The position numbers were made by a program, and so were the translations under genes. From the NCBI GenBank assembly GCA_947165045.1, contig CAMUYW010000014.1, positions 1 through 58,250 of the forward strand: DNA of 58,250 nucleotides, in the 5' to 3' direction. The notes under the pieces are model-generated. The model saw only the letters and a program-made list of their open reading frames with translations, was not told the origin of the DNA and did not search any database. Position 1 is the stretch's first letter. Each line of letters begins with the position of its first letter. The stretch is from an uncultured Fibrobacter sp. (GTDB lineage Bacteria > Fibrobacterota > Fibrobacteria > Fibrobacterales > Fibrobacteraceae). This document shows, one piece after another, positions 42,758-52,069 of the stretch.

Positions 42758-45715
42758 ATGAGCATTGTAGATTCAGTACTCCATAAGATTTTTGGTACAC
42801 CTCATGAACGTAAGGTGAAGCAGCTCCGCCCAGTGATTGCAAAGATTCACGAAGCCTGCAAGGCCCTTGCAACGCTGGACGACGCTGAGCTCGCTGCAAA
42901 GAGTGCGGAATTTCGCGAAAAACTGAATAACGGCGCAACGCTCGACGATATCAAGGTTGATGCATTTGCTGTTTGCCGCGAAGCTTGCGACCGCCGCTTG
43001 GGTATCTTCAACATTTTCAAGCCGGAATTCGGCTTTGACTTCAGCCGCCTCGGCCCTGAACTTCAGGAAGCTGTGAACAAGGCCAAGGCTGAACTCGAAA
43101 GCGGAAAGAACGAATGGGAAGTCTATTTGCCGGCCGCTCTCTACGCCAAGGTCCGCGAACTCTATCCAGAATCTGTGAAGCCGTTCCGTATGTTGCCTTT
43201 CGATGTGCAGATGATCGGTGGCCTCGTGCTCCACGAAGGTGCAATTGCCGAAATGGCAACTGGTGAAGGTAAGACACTTGCTGCTGCTCTCCCGGTTTAC
43301 TTGAACGGTCTTTCTGGCCATGGCGTGCATGTGGTGACGGTGAACGATTACCTCGCTGGCCGTGACGCAAAGCAGATGGGCTTGGTCTATAAGTTCCTCG
43401 GTTTGACTGTTGGTCTCATTATCAATGGCCTCAATCCGGAACAGCGCCGCGAAAGCTACAACTCCGACGTGACTTACGGTACCAATAACGAATTTGGCTT
43501 CGACTACCTCCGCGACAACATGGCTGTTGAACCGAACCAGCTCGTGCAGCGCGAACTCAACTTCTGTATCGTTGACGAAGTGGACTCCATCTTGATCGAC
43601 GAAGCTCGTACGCCGCTTATCATCAGTGGTCCGGCCGAAGATGCTACCGAAAAGTACGCCAAGGCCAACGAAATTTCCAAACAGCTCGTCCGCAACAAGG
43701 ACTTCTCTGTCGACGAAAAGGACAAGAACATCCAGTTCACCGAAAAGGGTGTGCTCCACATCCAGGACTTGATGCACATTACGAACCTCTATGGCGAACA
43801 TGCCGACTGGGTTCACTTCCTTGATAATGCTCTCCGCGCTTGGTACCTCTTCGAGAAGGATGTCGACTACATCGTACGTGATGGCGAAATCATCATCGTT
43901 GACGAAAACACGGGTCGCTTGATGGAAGGCCGCCGCTATTCTAACGGTATCCACCAGGCTATCGAAGCTAAGGAAGGCGTGCAGATCCGTCGCGAAAACC
44001 AGACGCTTGCAACGATTACGTTCCAGAACTACTTCCGTATGTACAAGAAGCTCTCGGGTATGACCGGTACGGCAGAAACCGAAGCTACGGAATTCATCAA
44101 GATTTACAACATGAACACGTGGGTCATTCCGACGAACAAGCCGTGCATCCGTAAGGACTTGCAGGATCTCGTTTATAAGTCCGAAGATGCCAAGTGGCGC
44201 GCCATTGTTGCTGAAATCAAGGAACGCCACGCGAAGGGCCAGCCGCTCCTCGTGGGTACGGCATCCATCGAAAAGTCCGAAATCCTCCACGGCATGCTCG
44301 AAAAGGAAGGCATTCCGCACGAAGTCTTGAACGCCAAGAACCATGGCCGCGAAGCTGAAATCATCCAGTATGCAGGCCACAAGGACAAGGTGACGATTGC
44401 AACGAACATGGCTGGTCGTGGTACTGACATTGCTCTTGGACCGGGAGTGACTGAGCTCGGCGGTTTGCATGTGCTCGGTACAGAACGCCATGAATCTCGC
44501 CGTATCGATAACCAGTTGCGCGGTCGTTCTGGCCGTCAGGGTGACCCGGGTTCTAGCCAGTATTTCTTGAGTCTCGATGATAACCTGATGCGTATCTTCG
44601 GTGGCGACAACGTCAAGAACCTCATGAACCGTTTTGGCGTGGGCGAAGACGAAGTGATTACCCACCCGATCGTTTCCCGCTCCATCCGTGGTGCACAGCG
44701 CCGCGTCGAAAGCCAGAGCTTCGATATCCGTAAGCACTTGCTCGACTACGATAACGTGATGAACGAACAGCGCAAGGTGATTTACGGGCTCCGCCGCCGC
44801 ATCTTGAACGGTGAAGACATTCGTGACGAAATCATGAACCGCATTGAAGACGCTTGCGATATCAAGGTTTCTGCTTACATTCCTGCAAAGAGCTATCCGG
44901 AACAGTGGAAGCTCGAAGACTTGCATGCAGACTTGCAGCGCACGCTCGGCATGGAATACAACTTGACGCTTGAAGAAGCTGTAACGAAGACTCCGGAACA
45001 GGTGCTCGACGAAATCATCGACCTCTGCAAGGTGCGTTACGACAAGCTCACGAAGATTATTCCGGATGCAGATTTCCGCAATATTGAACGCCGCTTCCTC
45101 CTCATGACGATTGACCAAGTTTGGAAGGAACACTTGTATGCTATGGACCAGCTGAAGGATGCTATCCGCTTCCACGGATACGCCCAGAAGGATCCGCTGA
45201 TGGTGTACAAGAACGACGGCTTCAAGATGTTCGAAAGCTGCCTCGAAAAGATTGCAACACTCACGGCTCTCCGTATTTTAAATATTCGCATCACGCTCCC
45301 GAACGGTGTGACGGTTTCTCCGGATCAGCTCCAGCTCAAGAGTCAGGAACAGATTGATGCCGAACGCAAGGCTGCAGAAGAGGCCGCACAGAACGGTGCT
45401 GCTCCGGCAAACGAACAGGCCGCTGAGCCTGCCGAAGCGCAAGAACAGTTGAGCGCCGATGGCGCCAAGGCCGCAGGTCTTGCTGGTCAGGCTGCTTCTT
45501 CTGAAACGAATGCACTTTCTGAAGATCAGGCTGATGGTCAGCCGATGCCGCAGAGCGCGCTTCCGGGCACTCGCCCGAACCGTGTGAACCCGGCACTTGC
45601 TGCCGCAGTGAAGCGCGCCCAGCAACAGGCTGGTGCAAAGCTCGGTCGCAATGACCTCTGCTGGTGCGGTTCCGGCCTCAAGTACAAGAAGTGCCACGGC
45701 AAGGACGTTGACTAA
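42758..45715 (+). CDS. secA: Preprotein translocase ATPase SecA
   Basis: A 985-residue SecA, the motor that drives unfolded preproteins through SecYEG. I use the ATG at 42758 (MSIVDSVLHKIFG), which has AAGGA upstream; an upstream in-frame start would add 18 residues. Walker A GEGKT, the DEVDSILIDEARTPLIISG motif and the NMAGRGTDIAL helicase motif are in place. A long Ala/Glu-rich stretch (about 860-960) precedes the zinc-binding CWCGSGLKYKKCH tail. Confidence 0.98.
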   Translation: MSIVDSVLHKIFGTPHERKVKQLRPVIAKIHEACKALATLDDAELAAKSAEFREKLNNGATLDDIKVDAFAVCREACDRRLGIFNIFKPEFGFDFSRLGPELQEAVNKAKAELESGKNEWEVYLPAALYAKVRELYPESVKPFRMLPFDVQMIGGLVLHEGAIAEMATGEGKTLAAALPVYLNGLSGHGVHVVTVNDYLAGRDAKQMGLVYKFLGLTVGLIINGLNPEQRRESYNSDVTYGTNNEFGFDYLRDNMAVEPNQLVQRELNFCIVDEVDSILIDEARTPLIISGPAEDATEKYAKANEISKQLVRNKDFSVDEKDKNIQFTEKGVLHIQDLMHITNLYGEHADWVHFLDNALRAWYLFEKDVDYIVRDGEIIIVDENTGRLMEGRRYSNGIHQAIEAKEGVQIRRENQTLATITFQNYFRMYKKLSGMTGTAETEATEFIKIYNMNTWVIPTNKPCIRKDLQDLVYKSEDAKWRAIVAEIKERHAKGQPLLVGTASIEKSEILHGMLEKEGIPHEVLNAKNHGREAEIIQYAGHKDKVTIATNMAGRGTDIALGPGVTELGGLHVLGTERHESRRIDNQLRGRSGRQGDPGSSQYFLSLDDNLMRIFGGDNVKNLMNRFGVGEDEVITHPIVSRSIRGAQRRVESQSFDIRKHLLDYDNVMNEQRKVIYGLRRRILNGEDIRDEIMNRIEDACDIKVSAYIPAKSYPEQWKLEDLHADLQRTLGMEYNLTLEEAVTKTPEQVLDEIIDLCKVRYDKLTKIIPDADFRNIERRFLLMTIDQVWKEHLYAMDQLKDAIRFHGYAQKDPLMVYKNDGFKMFESCLEKIATLTALRILNIRITLPNGVTVSPDQLQLKSQEQIDAERKAAEEAAQNGAAPANEQAAEPAEAQEQLSADGAKAAGLAGQAASSETNALSEDQADGQPMPQSALPGTRPNRVNPALAAAVKRAQQQAGAKLGRNDLCWCGSGLKYKKCHGKDVD

Positions 45716-46348
45716 TTGAAAACTGCTCGAAATTTTTTCAGTCTCGAAGGCATTGATGGCTCTGGCAAGTCAACGCAAATTGACTTGCTGGTTCACGCAC
45801 TTGAATCCGAAGGTCACAAGGTCGTGAGATTGCGTGAACCCGGAGGCGCAAAAATTTCTGAGCGTATTCGCGAATTGCTTTTGGACCCTGCGTTCAAGGG
45901 CATCATGGCAGACGATACCGAACTCCTGCTGTACAATGCTGCGCGCGCGCAGGTGATTCACGAAATCATTCAGCCCGCGCTCGATGCAGGGAACATCGTT
46001 ATCGCTGACCGTTTTGCGTGGAGCACATTTGCTTATCAAGGCTACGCTCGCGGGCTCGGTGCAGACAAAGTGCAACGACTCACGGAACTCACGTGCGGTG
46101 GTTGCTTCCCAGAACTTACGATTGTCCTTGACTTGACCGTCGAAGCAAGCCGTAAGCGCATGGCAACTCGCGGTGGCGCCCCCGACCGTCTTGAAAGCGA
46201 AAAAGCTGAATTCTTTGAACGCGTCCGTGCGGGCTATCTCGCCGCCGGCCGCGATTACAGCGATGTCGTAAGCGTCGTCGATGCCGATCGCACCCCCGAC
46301 GAAGTTTTTCGTGATGTTCTTTCACTCATCCAGGCAAGGCTGAAATGA
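45716..46348 (+). CDS. tmk: Thymidylate kinase
   Basis: A 210-residue TMP kinase. P-loop GIDGSGKST at 13-21, REPGGAKISERIR (DR-E-P-G motif) and ADRFAWSTFAYQG at about 99-111 are present. A lid region with RGGAPDRLE follows. The start is a TTG placed directly after the secA stop (no gap), preceded by AAGGA inside secA, so translation is coupled. It phosphorylates dTMP to dTDP. Confidence 0.93.
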   Translation: MKTARNFFSLEGIDGSGKSTQIDLLVHALESEGHKVVRLREPGGAKISERIRELLLDPAFKGIMADDTELLLYNAARAQVIHEIIQPALDAGNIVIADRFAWSTFAYQGYARGLGADKVQRLTELTCGGCFPELTIVLDLTVEASRKRMATRGGAPDRLESEKAEFFERVRAGYLAAGRDYSDVVSVVDADRTPDEVFRDVLSLIQARLK

Positions 46349-47445
46349 TATTCTTTTTTATTCTCATTTTCGGCGTGCTTTTCCTGTTCATGAATGTCAG
46401 GAATGTGGCGCCTGGAATCAAGGGGAGCATTATCGCCGGCGTTTCGGTCATTCTCCTGCCTGTATGTTTTCTGCTTAGAACAAATTATTTTGCATCGCTG
46501 GGAATGTCGTTTTTTTCGATATGGCTTTGCGAAGCTCTAATGCTTTACATCCTTTGGTGGATTGCTCGTGGCATCCGCCGTGCTATTGTGAAGAAACCGA
46601 TTGACAAGCGCCTTGTCATTTCGGTATCTCGTCTTTTGCTTTTTGTTTCTGTGCTTCTCACGATTATCTTCCGCATTGCAGGCGTGAGCGCAAATGAAAA
46701 TTTCCATGTTCGCGAGTTCAAGGTTGCAGTCCCGACAGAACAAGAATTTACTGCGGTCTTTTTTAGCGACCTTCACATCGATCCGCTGTTCAATCGTGAA
46801 AAAATGGAACGCATTGTGCGTGTGAGCGACAGTCTCCACCCAGACTTGGTCTTGTTCGGTGGCGACCTTTCGGATGTTGTCGATTCAACACTTTCGGCTT
46901 GGGAATACGATTTCTTGATGCAAAAACTTGCTGCGACTGCCAAGGTAGCAGCGATTGCCATTGATGGAAATCACGAAGGTTTTATTGAACGTGAAGGCGG
47001 CAACTACAAAAAATGGATGCAGGATAACGGTTTTCTTGTGCTGGAAGATTCTACGGTTTGCACGAATTTCGCATGCATTACCGGCCGAATCGATCACAGC
47101 GTCGCCAAAATGCGCGATGTCGAACGTAAACCGCTTTTTGACCTTCGTCCGTCTACTACCGAATCAAAACTTCCTTGGTTGCTCATGGATCATCAGCCGC
47201 ATGGTATCGAAGAAGACCATCCCGGTCGTCGTCCTGACTTTGCCATGTCCGGTCACACTCATAACGGCCAGTTTTTCCCAGGAACGGTCATTATCAATTG
47301 GGTTTGGCGCCTTGCTTACGGCATTGGTGAGCTAGATCAGGTCAAGTGGCTTGTTTCTAGCGGTGTTGATTCTTGGGGACCGCCAGTTCGTGTCGGTAGC
47401 GATACCGAAGTTTGGTTCCTTCGTTTTGTGCCTGATAGACTTTGA
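46345..47445 (+). CDS. Membrane-bound metallophosphoesterase (YaeI/UDP-DAG-hydrolase-like)
   Basis: A 366-residue protein with four predicted membrane segments in the first 120 residues, then a calcineurin-like phosphatase domain: FSDLHIDP, FGGDLSD, DGNHEG and SGHTHNGQFF. Similar proteins hydrolyse phosphodiester lipids or are of unknown substrate. It overlaps the tmk stop by four bases (ATGA). Confidence 0.88.
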   Translation: MIFFFILIFGVLFLFMNVRNVAPGIKGSIIAGVSVILLPVCFLLRTNYFASLGMSFFSIWLCEALMLYILWWIARGIRRAIVKKPIDKRLVISVSRLLLFVSVLLTIIFRIAGVSANENFHVREFKVAVPTEQEFTAVFFSDLHIDPLFNREKMERIVRVSDSLHPDLVLFGGDLSDVVDSTLSAWEYDFLMQKLAATAKVAAIAIDGNHEGFIEREGGNYKKWMQDNGFLVLEDSTVCTNFACITGRIDHSVAKMRDVERKPLFDLRPSTTESKLPWLLMDHQPHGIEEDHPGRRPDFAMSGHTHNGQFFPGTVIINWVWRLAYGIGELDQVKWLVSSGVDSWGPPVRVGSDTEVWFLRFVPDRL

Positions 47446-47488
47446 TGTCATTCAGTGTCAAAATTCATTAACTATATTTTAAAGAACT

Positions 47489-47809
47489 ATGACTCTTTGT
47501 TTAGAATCGGATCAATTAGAAACCGTACAGAGAATACTTGGGCTCCATTTTGAGGGCTTCGAAGTTTGGGCGTACGGTACGCGTGTTACGGGTGTGGATT
47601 TGACCCCGGATACGGATTTGGAATTGGCTGTCATTTCGGACTCTCCTATTTCTCTCGATGATATGACTTCGGTGGAAAAGGCTTTTGTCGAAAGCGGACT
47701 TCCGTTCCGTGTCGATGTGATCGACTGGTCCAAGCTCCCCGAATCTCTTCAAAAGCAAATCAAGAAAGAACATTTTGTTATTCAGGAGGCCGCCGATAGC
47801 TTCCAGTAA
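47489..47809 (+). CDS. Minimal nucleotidyltransferase (MNT-like), orphan
   Basis: A 106-residue small nucleotidyltransferase-fold protein. AYGTRVTGVDLTPDTDLEL at about 28-46 is a version of the G-S/T-R-x(4)-S/D-D-x-D/E-L motif, with one of the two metal aspartates replaced by Glu. FRVDVIDWSKL carries the third acidic position. Such domains are often antitoxins beside a HEPN toxin, but no HEPN gene follows here, so it may be an isolated remnant or act alone. Confidence 0.75.
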   Translation: MTLCLESDQLETVQRILGLHFEGFEVWAYGTRVTGVDLTPDTDLELAVISDSPISLDDMTSVEKAFVESGLPFRVDVIDWSKLPESLQKQIKKEHFVIQEAADSFQ

Positions 47810-47825
47810 GACGGCGAGGTTGAAT

Positions 47826-49667
47826 ATGAATCGCTTGTTTCCTCTATTTCTAGCTGCAATTCTTACGACTTCGGCTTTCGCTCAAGACGATGTCGAAAAG
47901 GTAAAGCAAGTGGTCAAGAGTGGCCGCTGCTCGGATGCGATCGCTCCGCTGCAAAAGATTTATGGTTCTTCGTTCCGTAAGCTCGAAGGTGAAAAGGCTT
48001 CTGTCATGCTCGCGGAATGTTACTTGCGCACTGGTAAAAAGGATGCCGCTCACGATGTGGCCTCCCGCTTCTTGGAATACCATGTGAAGTCCGCTTACCG
48101 TGAACGTATGGAACTTGCCCGTGCCGTTGTCGATGTCGAAAGAGGTTCCGTGTTCGATGGCGTCGAAGCGATGCTTCGTGTGCTTTCTTATTCGACAAAC
48201 CCGGCAGCAAGGTCCCATGCAAAGGATGTCGTGATTCAGACGCTTGCAGCTTCGCTCCTTACGGCAGACCAGCTTCAGTCCTTGCTTGAAAAATATCCTG
48301 TCGACCGCGAAGTGATGGGATGGATGCAGCTTCAGCTCGGCCGTGAATGCCAGAATGTCAAGCGTTACCGTGCTGCAAGGTATTGGTATAAGAAGGTCCT
48401 CAAGACGACTTCTTCTGAAAATTTGCAGAAGACCGCCAAGAAGGGAATCAGCGCTCTTGAAGGTCTTGGCGCAGGTCTTCCGACCGTTCTCGTTCTTGCT
48501 CCGCTTTCCGGTGACTATGCAGAATTCGGTGCCGCTGCTGTCCAGGGCTCTCTCCTTGCATACGAGCAGGCCGGTCTTAAAGACAAGGTGAATATCATTT
48601 TCCAGGATACGCATGCTGATGCGGCTATCGCCATTATGCGTACACAACGCGCTGTGAATCAGGATAGCATCATCGCTATTATCGGTCCTATCATGAGTGC
48701 ACCTGCAACGTCTGTGGCTGCATGGCTCGGTGCAAATTTCCAGCATGTCCCGATGCTTACTCCGACTGCAACGGATGCGGGTATCGCAAAGCTTGGTCCG
48801 AACATTTTCCAGGTGAATATCACCATGGACATTCTTGCCCAGACCATTGCTGACTTTGCTATCAAGTGCCTCGACATCCGCGAATTTGGCGTGATGAGCC
48901 CGCTTGGCGAATTCGGTACGGCAATGTCCGAAAGCTTTACCAAGGCTGTTGAACGTCGCGGTGGTGCTGTTGTCGGTTTCCGCAATTACGAAGAAGGCCG
49001 CCCGGACTACAAGACGGAATTCAATCTTTTGCGCGATGTCCGCTTTAATCAGGAAAACCGCCGTAGCAACATTGCTAAGGGTGCAAGTGATCTCAATGCT
49101 GTGAACCAGAGAGATCGTAAGCTTTACCTTGCTGACTCGACCTCTGATTTCCCGGGCCTCTTTATTCCGGCGACGAATCCTGCTGATGCTGGTGCCATGG
49201 TAAGCCAGGCCGCATTTAATAAGGTCACTGGTACGTATCTCGGAACTTCTGGATGGTATGGCCGTGAACTTTTGATTCAAGGCAAGCGCCTCGTGGAAGG
49301 TTCCTATTTCAGCGTACCGAGCCTCGACATGAACAAGGGCAACGTTGCTTATACTCAGTTTGTGAAGGACTTTACAGCTCGCTGGGGTGTCGAACCGGGT
49401 GAAGACAAAGTAAGTGGCCTCAGCTATGATGCCGCGAATATCATCTTCACTTCGCTCGCCGCAATCGCTGGCAAGCAAGATGACTTGACGCATTACATTA
49501 ATGCGACCAAGGACTTTAATGGTATCTATGGTGATATCAAGTTCCGCCGCGGTGCAAATGCCAACACTCGAATCGTGACAGTGAACAAGGGTAAGTTCGA
49601 AGTCGTTACAACTTGCGATAAGCAAGATCTTGCGGCCAAGAACGCCAAGTCCAAGAAAAAGAAGTAA
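47826..49667 (+). CDS. Secreted TPR plus periplasmic-binding (LivJ/LppC-like) protein
   Basis: A 613-residue protein starting at the ATG at 47826, which has a signal peptide (MNRLFPLFLAAILTTSAFA); a longer frame from 47775 lies within the preceding gene. Residues of about 25-210 form helical, TPR-like repeats. Residues of about 220-600 match type I periplasmic-binding proteins (VLVLAPLSGDYAEFGAAAVQGSLLAYE, IGPIMSAPATSVAAW, PLGEFG). The combination resembles LpoA/LppC-like activators of peptidoglycan synthases, but a ligand-binding sensor is equally possible. Confidence 0.83.
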   Translation: MNRLFPLFLAAILTTSAFAQDDVEKVKQVVKSGRCSDAIAPLQKIYGSSFRKLEGEKASVMLAECYLRTGKKDAAHDVASRFLEYHVKSAYRERMELARAVVDVERGSVFDGVEAMLRVLSYSTNPAARSHAKDVVIQTLAASLLTADQLQSLLEKYPVDREVMGWMQLQLGRECQNVKRYRAARYWYKKVLKTTSSENLQKTAKKGISALEGLGAGLPTVLVLAPLSGDYAEFGAAAVQGSLLAYEQAGLKDKVNIIFQDTHADAAIAIMRTQRAVNQDSIIAIIGPIMSAPATSVAAWLGANFQHVPMLTPTATDAGIAKLGPNIFQVNITMDILAQTIADFAIKCLDIREFGVMSPLGEFGTAMSESFTKAVERRGGAVVGFRNYEEGRPDYKTEFNLLRDVRFNQENRRSNIAKGASDLNAVNQRDRKLYLADSTSDFPGLFIPATNPADAGAMVSQAAFNKVTGTYLGTSGWYGRELLIQGKRLVEGSYFSVPSLDMNKGNVAYTQFVKDFTARWGVEPGEDKVSGLSYDAANIIFTSLAAIAGKQDDLTHYINATKDFNGIYGDIKFRRGANANTRIVTVNKGKFEVVTTCDKQDLAAKNAKSKKKK

Positions 49668-49694
49668 TAGACACTGATTTGTCACACGAGCATT

Positions 49695-49741
49695 TAAAAA
49701 AAAGACCCCTGCGGAAACAGTCACCGCGGGGTCCTTTTTTT
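49695..49741 (+). terminator. Rho-independent terminator
   Basis: Stem GACCCC(T)GCGG/CCGCGGGGTC with a nine-base loop, preceded by an A-run and followed by seven Ts, 28 bases after the stop at 49667. Confidence 0.9.
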
Positions 49742-49792
49742 GAGGAGTCGAGCCGGTGTGTGAATCCGGCGTGATGGGTAATGAGAGAGATC

Positions 49793-50005
49793 CTAGCAAC
49801 TGTAGGCGTTTATGCATGCTGCCACGAAATCTGCCGATTCGCCTTGCTGGTAGTATGCGTAAAGGTTCGAGTCGTCCATGATGTCTTCGAGGTTAATGCC
49901 GCTTGTCGAATTGAGCTCGTCTTTAACCCGTTCCTTGAAGGCCTGAAATCCCGGATGGAACAGATAGTATAGAGCAACAGCTTGAGTTTTGTGGAACAGC
50001 TTCAT
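49793..50005 (-). CDS. Small protein of unknown function
   Basis: A 70-residue protein with a strong Shine-Dalgarno (GGAGG, seven bases before the ATG). It is rich in aromatic residues (MKLFHKTQAVALYYLFHPGFQAF start) and acidic in the middle (LEDIMDDSNLYAYY). It ends NAYSC. No signal peptide and no family recognised. It is convergent with the preceding gene across a terminator. Confidence 0.65.
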   Translation of the reverse strand: MKLFHKTQAVALYYLFHPGFQAFKERVKDELNSTSGINLEDIMDDSNLYAYYQQGESADFVAACINAYSC

Positions 50006-50232
50006 GGAAACCTCCGAATTAAGTTTTTATTCTACACCCATTTTCATCCTTCTTTAAAATCTCTCATTCCAACTCGTTCTAACTTCCCTTGCATCAACAA
50101 CTTACAGCTTAAAATGGTATAATTTTGTTGATAAAATGTTTATTTCTTATTGGCATCTGTTGTATTTATACATTTTTTTACATTCGGAAACAAGTCCCCG
50201 CCATATTCCAAAGTGGAATGTGGTGTGGCCGG

Positions 50233-51192
50233 ATGAAAGTTTCTAGATTGTTTGAAATGCTAAAGAGATACATCGTACTGTTTTTAATGATTGCCGGCAT
50301 ATCCTTTGCCGACGAAAATTCCTTTGCACTTACTCCGGCGCAAAATGAGCTTGCCGAGCAGATTACGCAAAAGACAATGGAGCTCAACTATGTCGAGGCC
50401 TTTAACTTGGCTCGCAAGCTCCGCCTCGAAAATGATGGCGTTGGCTGTGTATTCCAGAACATTATCCGTGTGAGCATGTACGATGACAAGGGTGATACCA
50501 CATCGCTCAAGGTGGCTGCCAAGAATCTCGAAACTTGCAAGACTGAAGGTTTGTGGGATGCGCTCCGTAATTTTGAAATTGGCTATGTGCTCACCGAAAC
50601 GGGGCACTCGGTTAAAGGAGCCATGCAGACACGCTCGGCGGCAAATCAGTTCGAAGATTCCAAGGATTATGAATCGAAGGCCTTCTATGCGATTTATGCC
50701 TATTATGTCGATAACAGTTTTGGATGGCTTCCGTTCAAGTCGGACAATCGCGATACGTACCTCAAGATTCTCGATTCCGGTTCCTTGCGTTCGGCACGAT
50801 TCTGGCCGCTGTTTTTGACTCCGCTTATTTGGATGCACTATGATCGCAAAGATTTTAAAACGGGGCTTTCTCTCGCTGAGCGTGGGTTAAAAAAAGCTCC
50901 GAATCATCCGGTGATGCTTCAGATCAAGGCCGATATGCTTTACAGGCTGAATCGCTATGACGAAGCGGCCGCGATTTATGAGAAGAGCTCTGCCGATTAT
51001 CTCGTGCGCACCGGAAAAACGATTCGCTATTGGTGCTCTGTGTTGAACCTCATTCGCATTTACCATGATGCAGGCGATGAAGCCAAGGCTGAAGAACAAC
51101 GTAAAAAGTTGAATGATCCGGATTTCCAGAAGCAAAAAAAGTGGATGCCGAGTTCGCTTATCGAAGACCTCAACGATCGCGAATTGCTTTAA
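50233..51192 (+). CDS. Secreted TPR-like protein
   Basis: A 319-residue protein with a signal peptide (LKRYIVLFLMIAGISFA). The frame is open further up to 50125, and a second ATG at 50257 also starts the signal peptide, so the start is uncertain by 24 bases. The C-terminal half holds tetratricopeptide-like repeats (GLSLAERGLKKAPNHPVMLQIKA, YDEAAAIYEKSSADY). It is probably periplasmic. The strong ribosome binding site of the next gene is separate. Confidence 0.72.
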   Translation: MKVSRLFEMLKRYIVLFLMIAGISFADENSFALTPAQNELAEQITQKTMELNYVEAFNLARKLRLENDGVGCVFQNIIRVSMYDDKGDTTSLKVAAKNLETCKTEGLWDALRNFEIGYVLTETGHSVKGAMQTRSAANQFEDSKDYESKAFYAIYAYYVDNSFGWLPFKSDNRDTYLKILDSGSLRSARFWPLFLTPLIWMHYDRKDFKTGLSLAERGLKKAPNHPVMLQIKADMLYRLNRYDEAAAIYEKSSADYLVRTGKTIRYWCSVLNLIRIYHDAGDEAKAEEQRKKLNDPDFQKQKKWMPSSLIEDLNDRELL

Positions 51193-51295
51193 CAAAATTG
51201 CCGTTTAAAAAAAAATTATCAATAAACTTTAGGACAAGCTGGACAAAAAAGCGTGTTAATAAGTAATAGCTCATTAACATATCAGGAGGCTTTTT

Positions 51296-52057
51296 ATGTC
51301 GAGCAAGTTTTCCGTATTACGGGTTGGCTTTTTCTTGGATGGTTACACGCTCAAGAAGGTCAACGAATATTATCTCAAGTATCACAGGTACCACGCTCGC
51401 CTGGATTTCAAGGAACTTAAGGGCTGGGCGCGCGATTATGCCGTGAGACTTTTTGGCCGTGAAGGTTGTCCGGTCGAATTGGAATCGCATTATTATCATC
51501 CGTACGTAAAAAAAGTCGATAGTATCAATTCATATGTCGGCGATGGAATGGACCGCCTTGAAAGACAGCTTGCACTTGCTGGATTCGAGGTGCATTATAA
51601 TTTGCCGGAAGATGCCGAGAAGCTTGGCCCGAATATGCAATTGATTGAGGATGCTTACCTTTGTGCGTTCTATCATAAAATCGATGTTCTCGTGTTGCTA
51701 AGTACGCAGGGCCAGTATTCAACACTTCCAGAACGCCTTAGGCGTGAGGGTGTTCCGATGCTTCTTTTGGGTTGGAACTTCGTGTACGAGAAGGGGAATA
51801 CAAAAATATACTGGAAGACGGATCCTTGCTTGCGAGAGTTGAGCGGTTATTACGTCGCTATGGAAGATGTGGCCGAAAAGTATCCGCCAAGGCACTGTGC
51901 CGAAAAGAATTTGTTCATGTTGCCATACAGTTCACCATCGTCGCATCCGAATACGTGGCAAACGTATTTGAAAAAAATTATGGCATCGCTTGATGATCCC
52001 AAAGGAGGCTGTGAAACCGGATACAAGAAAAGCCCCGCGTTGGCGAGGCTCGTGTGA
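51296..52057 (+). CDS. NYN-like domain protein with an altered active site
   Basis: A 253-residue protein whose first 175 residues follow the NYN/LabA ribonuclease fold. LRVGFFLDGYTLKK (first Asp), a following LERQLALAGFEVHY strand, IEDAYLCAFYHKIDVLVLLSTQGQYSTLPERLRREGV and MLLLGW are present. The usual S-x-D-G-D-F is replaced by STQGQY, so two metal-binding Asp residues are missing. It could be inactive or RNA-binding. AGGAGG at 51284-51289 is a strong ribosome binding site. Confidence 0.7.
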   Translation: MSSKFSVLRVGFFLDGYTLKKVNEYYLKYHRYHARLDFKELKGWARDYAVRLFGREGCPVELESHYYHPYVKKVDSINSYVGDGMDRLERQLALAGFEVHYNLPEDAEKLGPNMQLIEDAYLCAFYHKIDVLVLLSTQGQYSTLPERLRREGVPMLLLGWNFVYEKGNTKIYWKTDPCLRELSGYYVAMEDVAEKYPPRHCAEKNLFMLPYSSPSSHPNTWQTYLKKIMASLDDPKGGCETGYKKSPALARLV

Positions 52058-52069
52058 CAATCTAGGTTG

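Noticed and set aside
42773..45175. Long minus-strand open frame (800 codons) inside secA
   Set aside because: It lies fully antisense to secA, a strongly conserved gene with all motifs. Such mirror frames are common in GC-moderate, codon-biased genes.
47850..49817. Long minus-strand open frame (655 codons) over the TPR/binding-protein gene
   Set aside because: Antisense to a gene with signal peptide and recognisable domains, and it also runs through a terminator.
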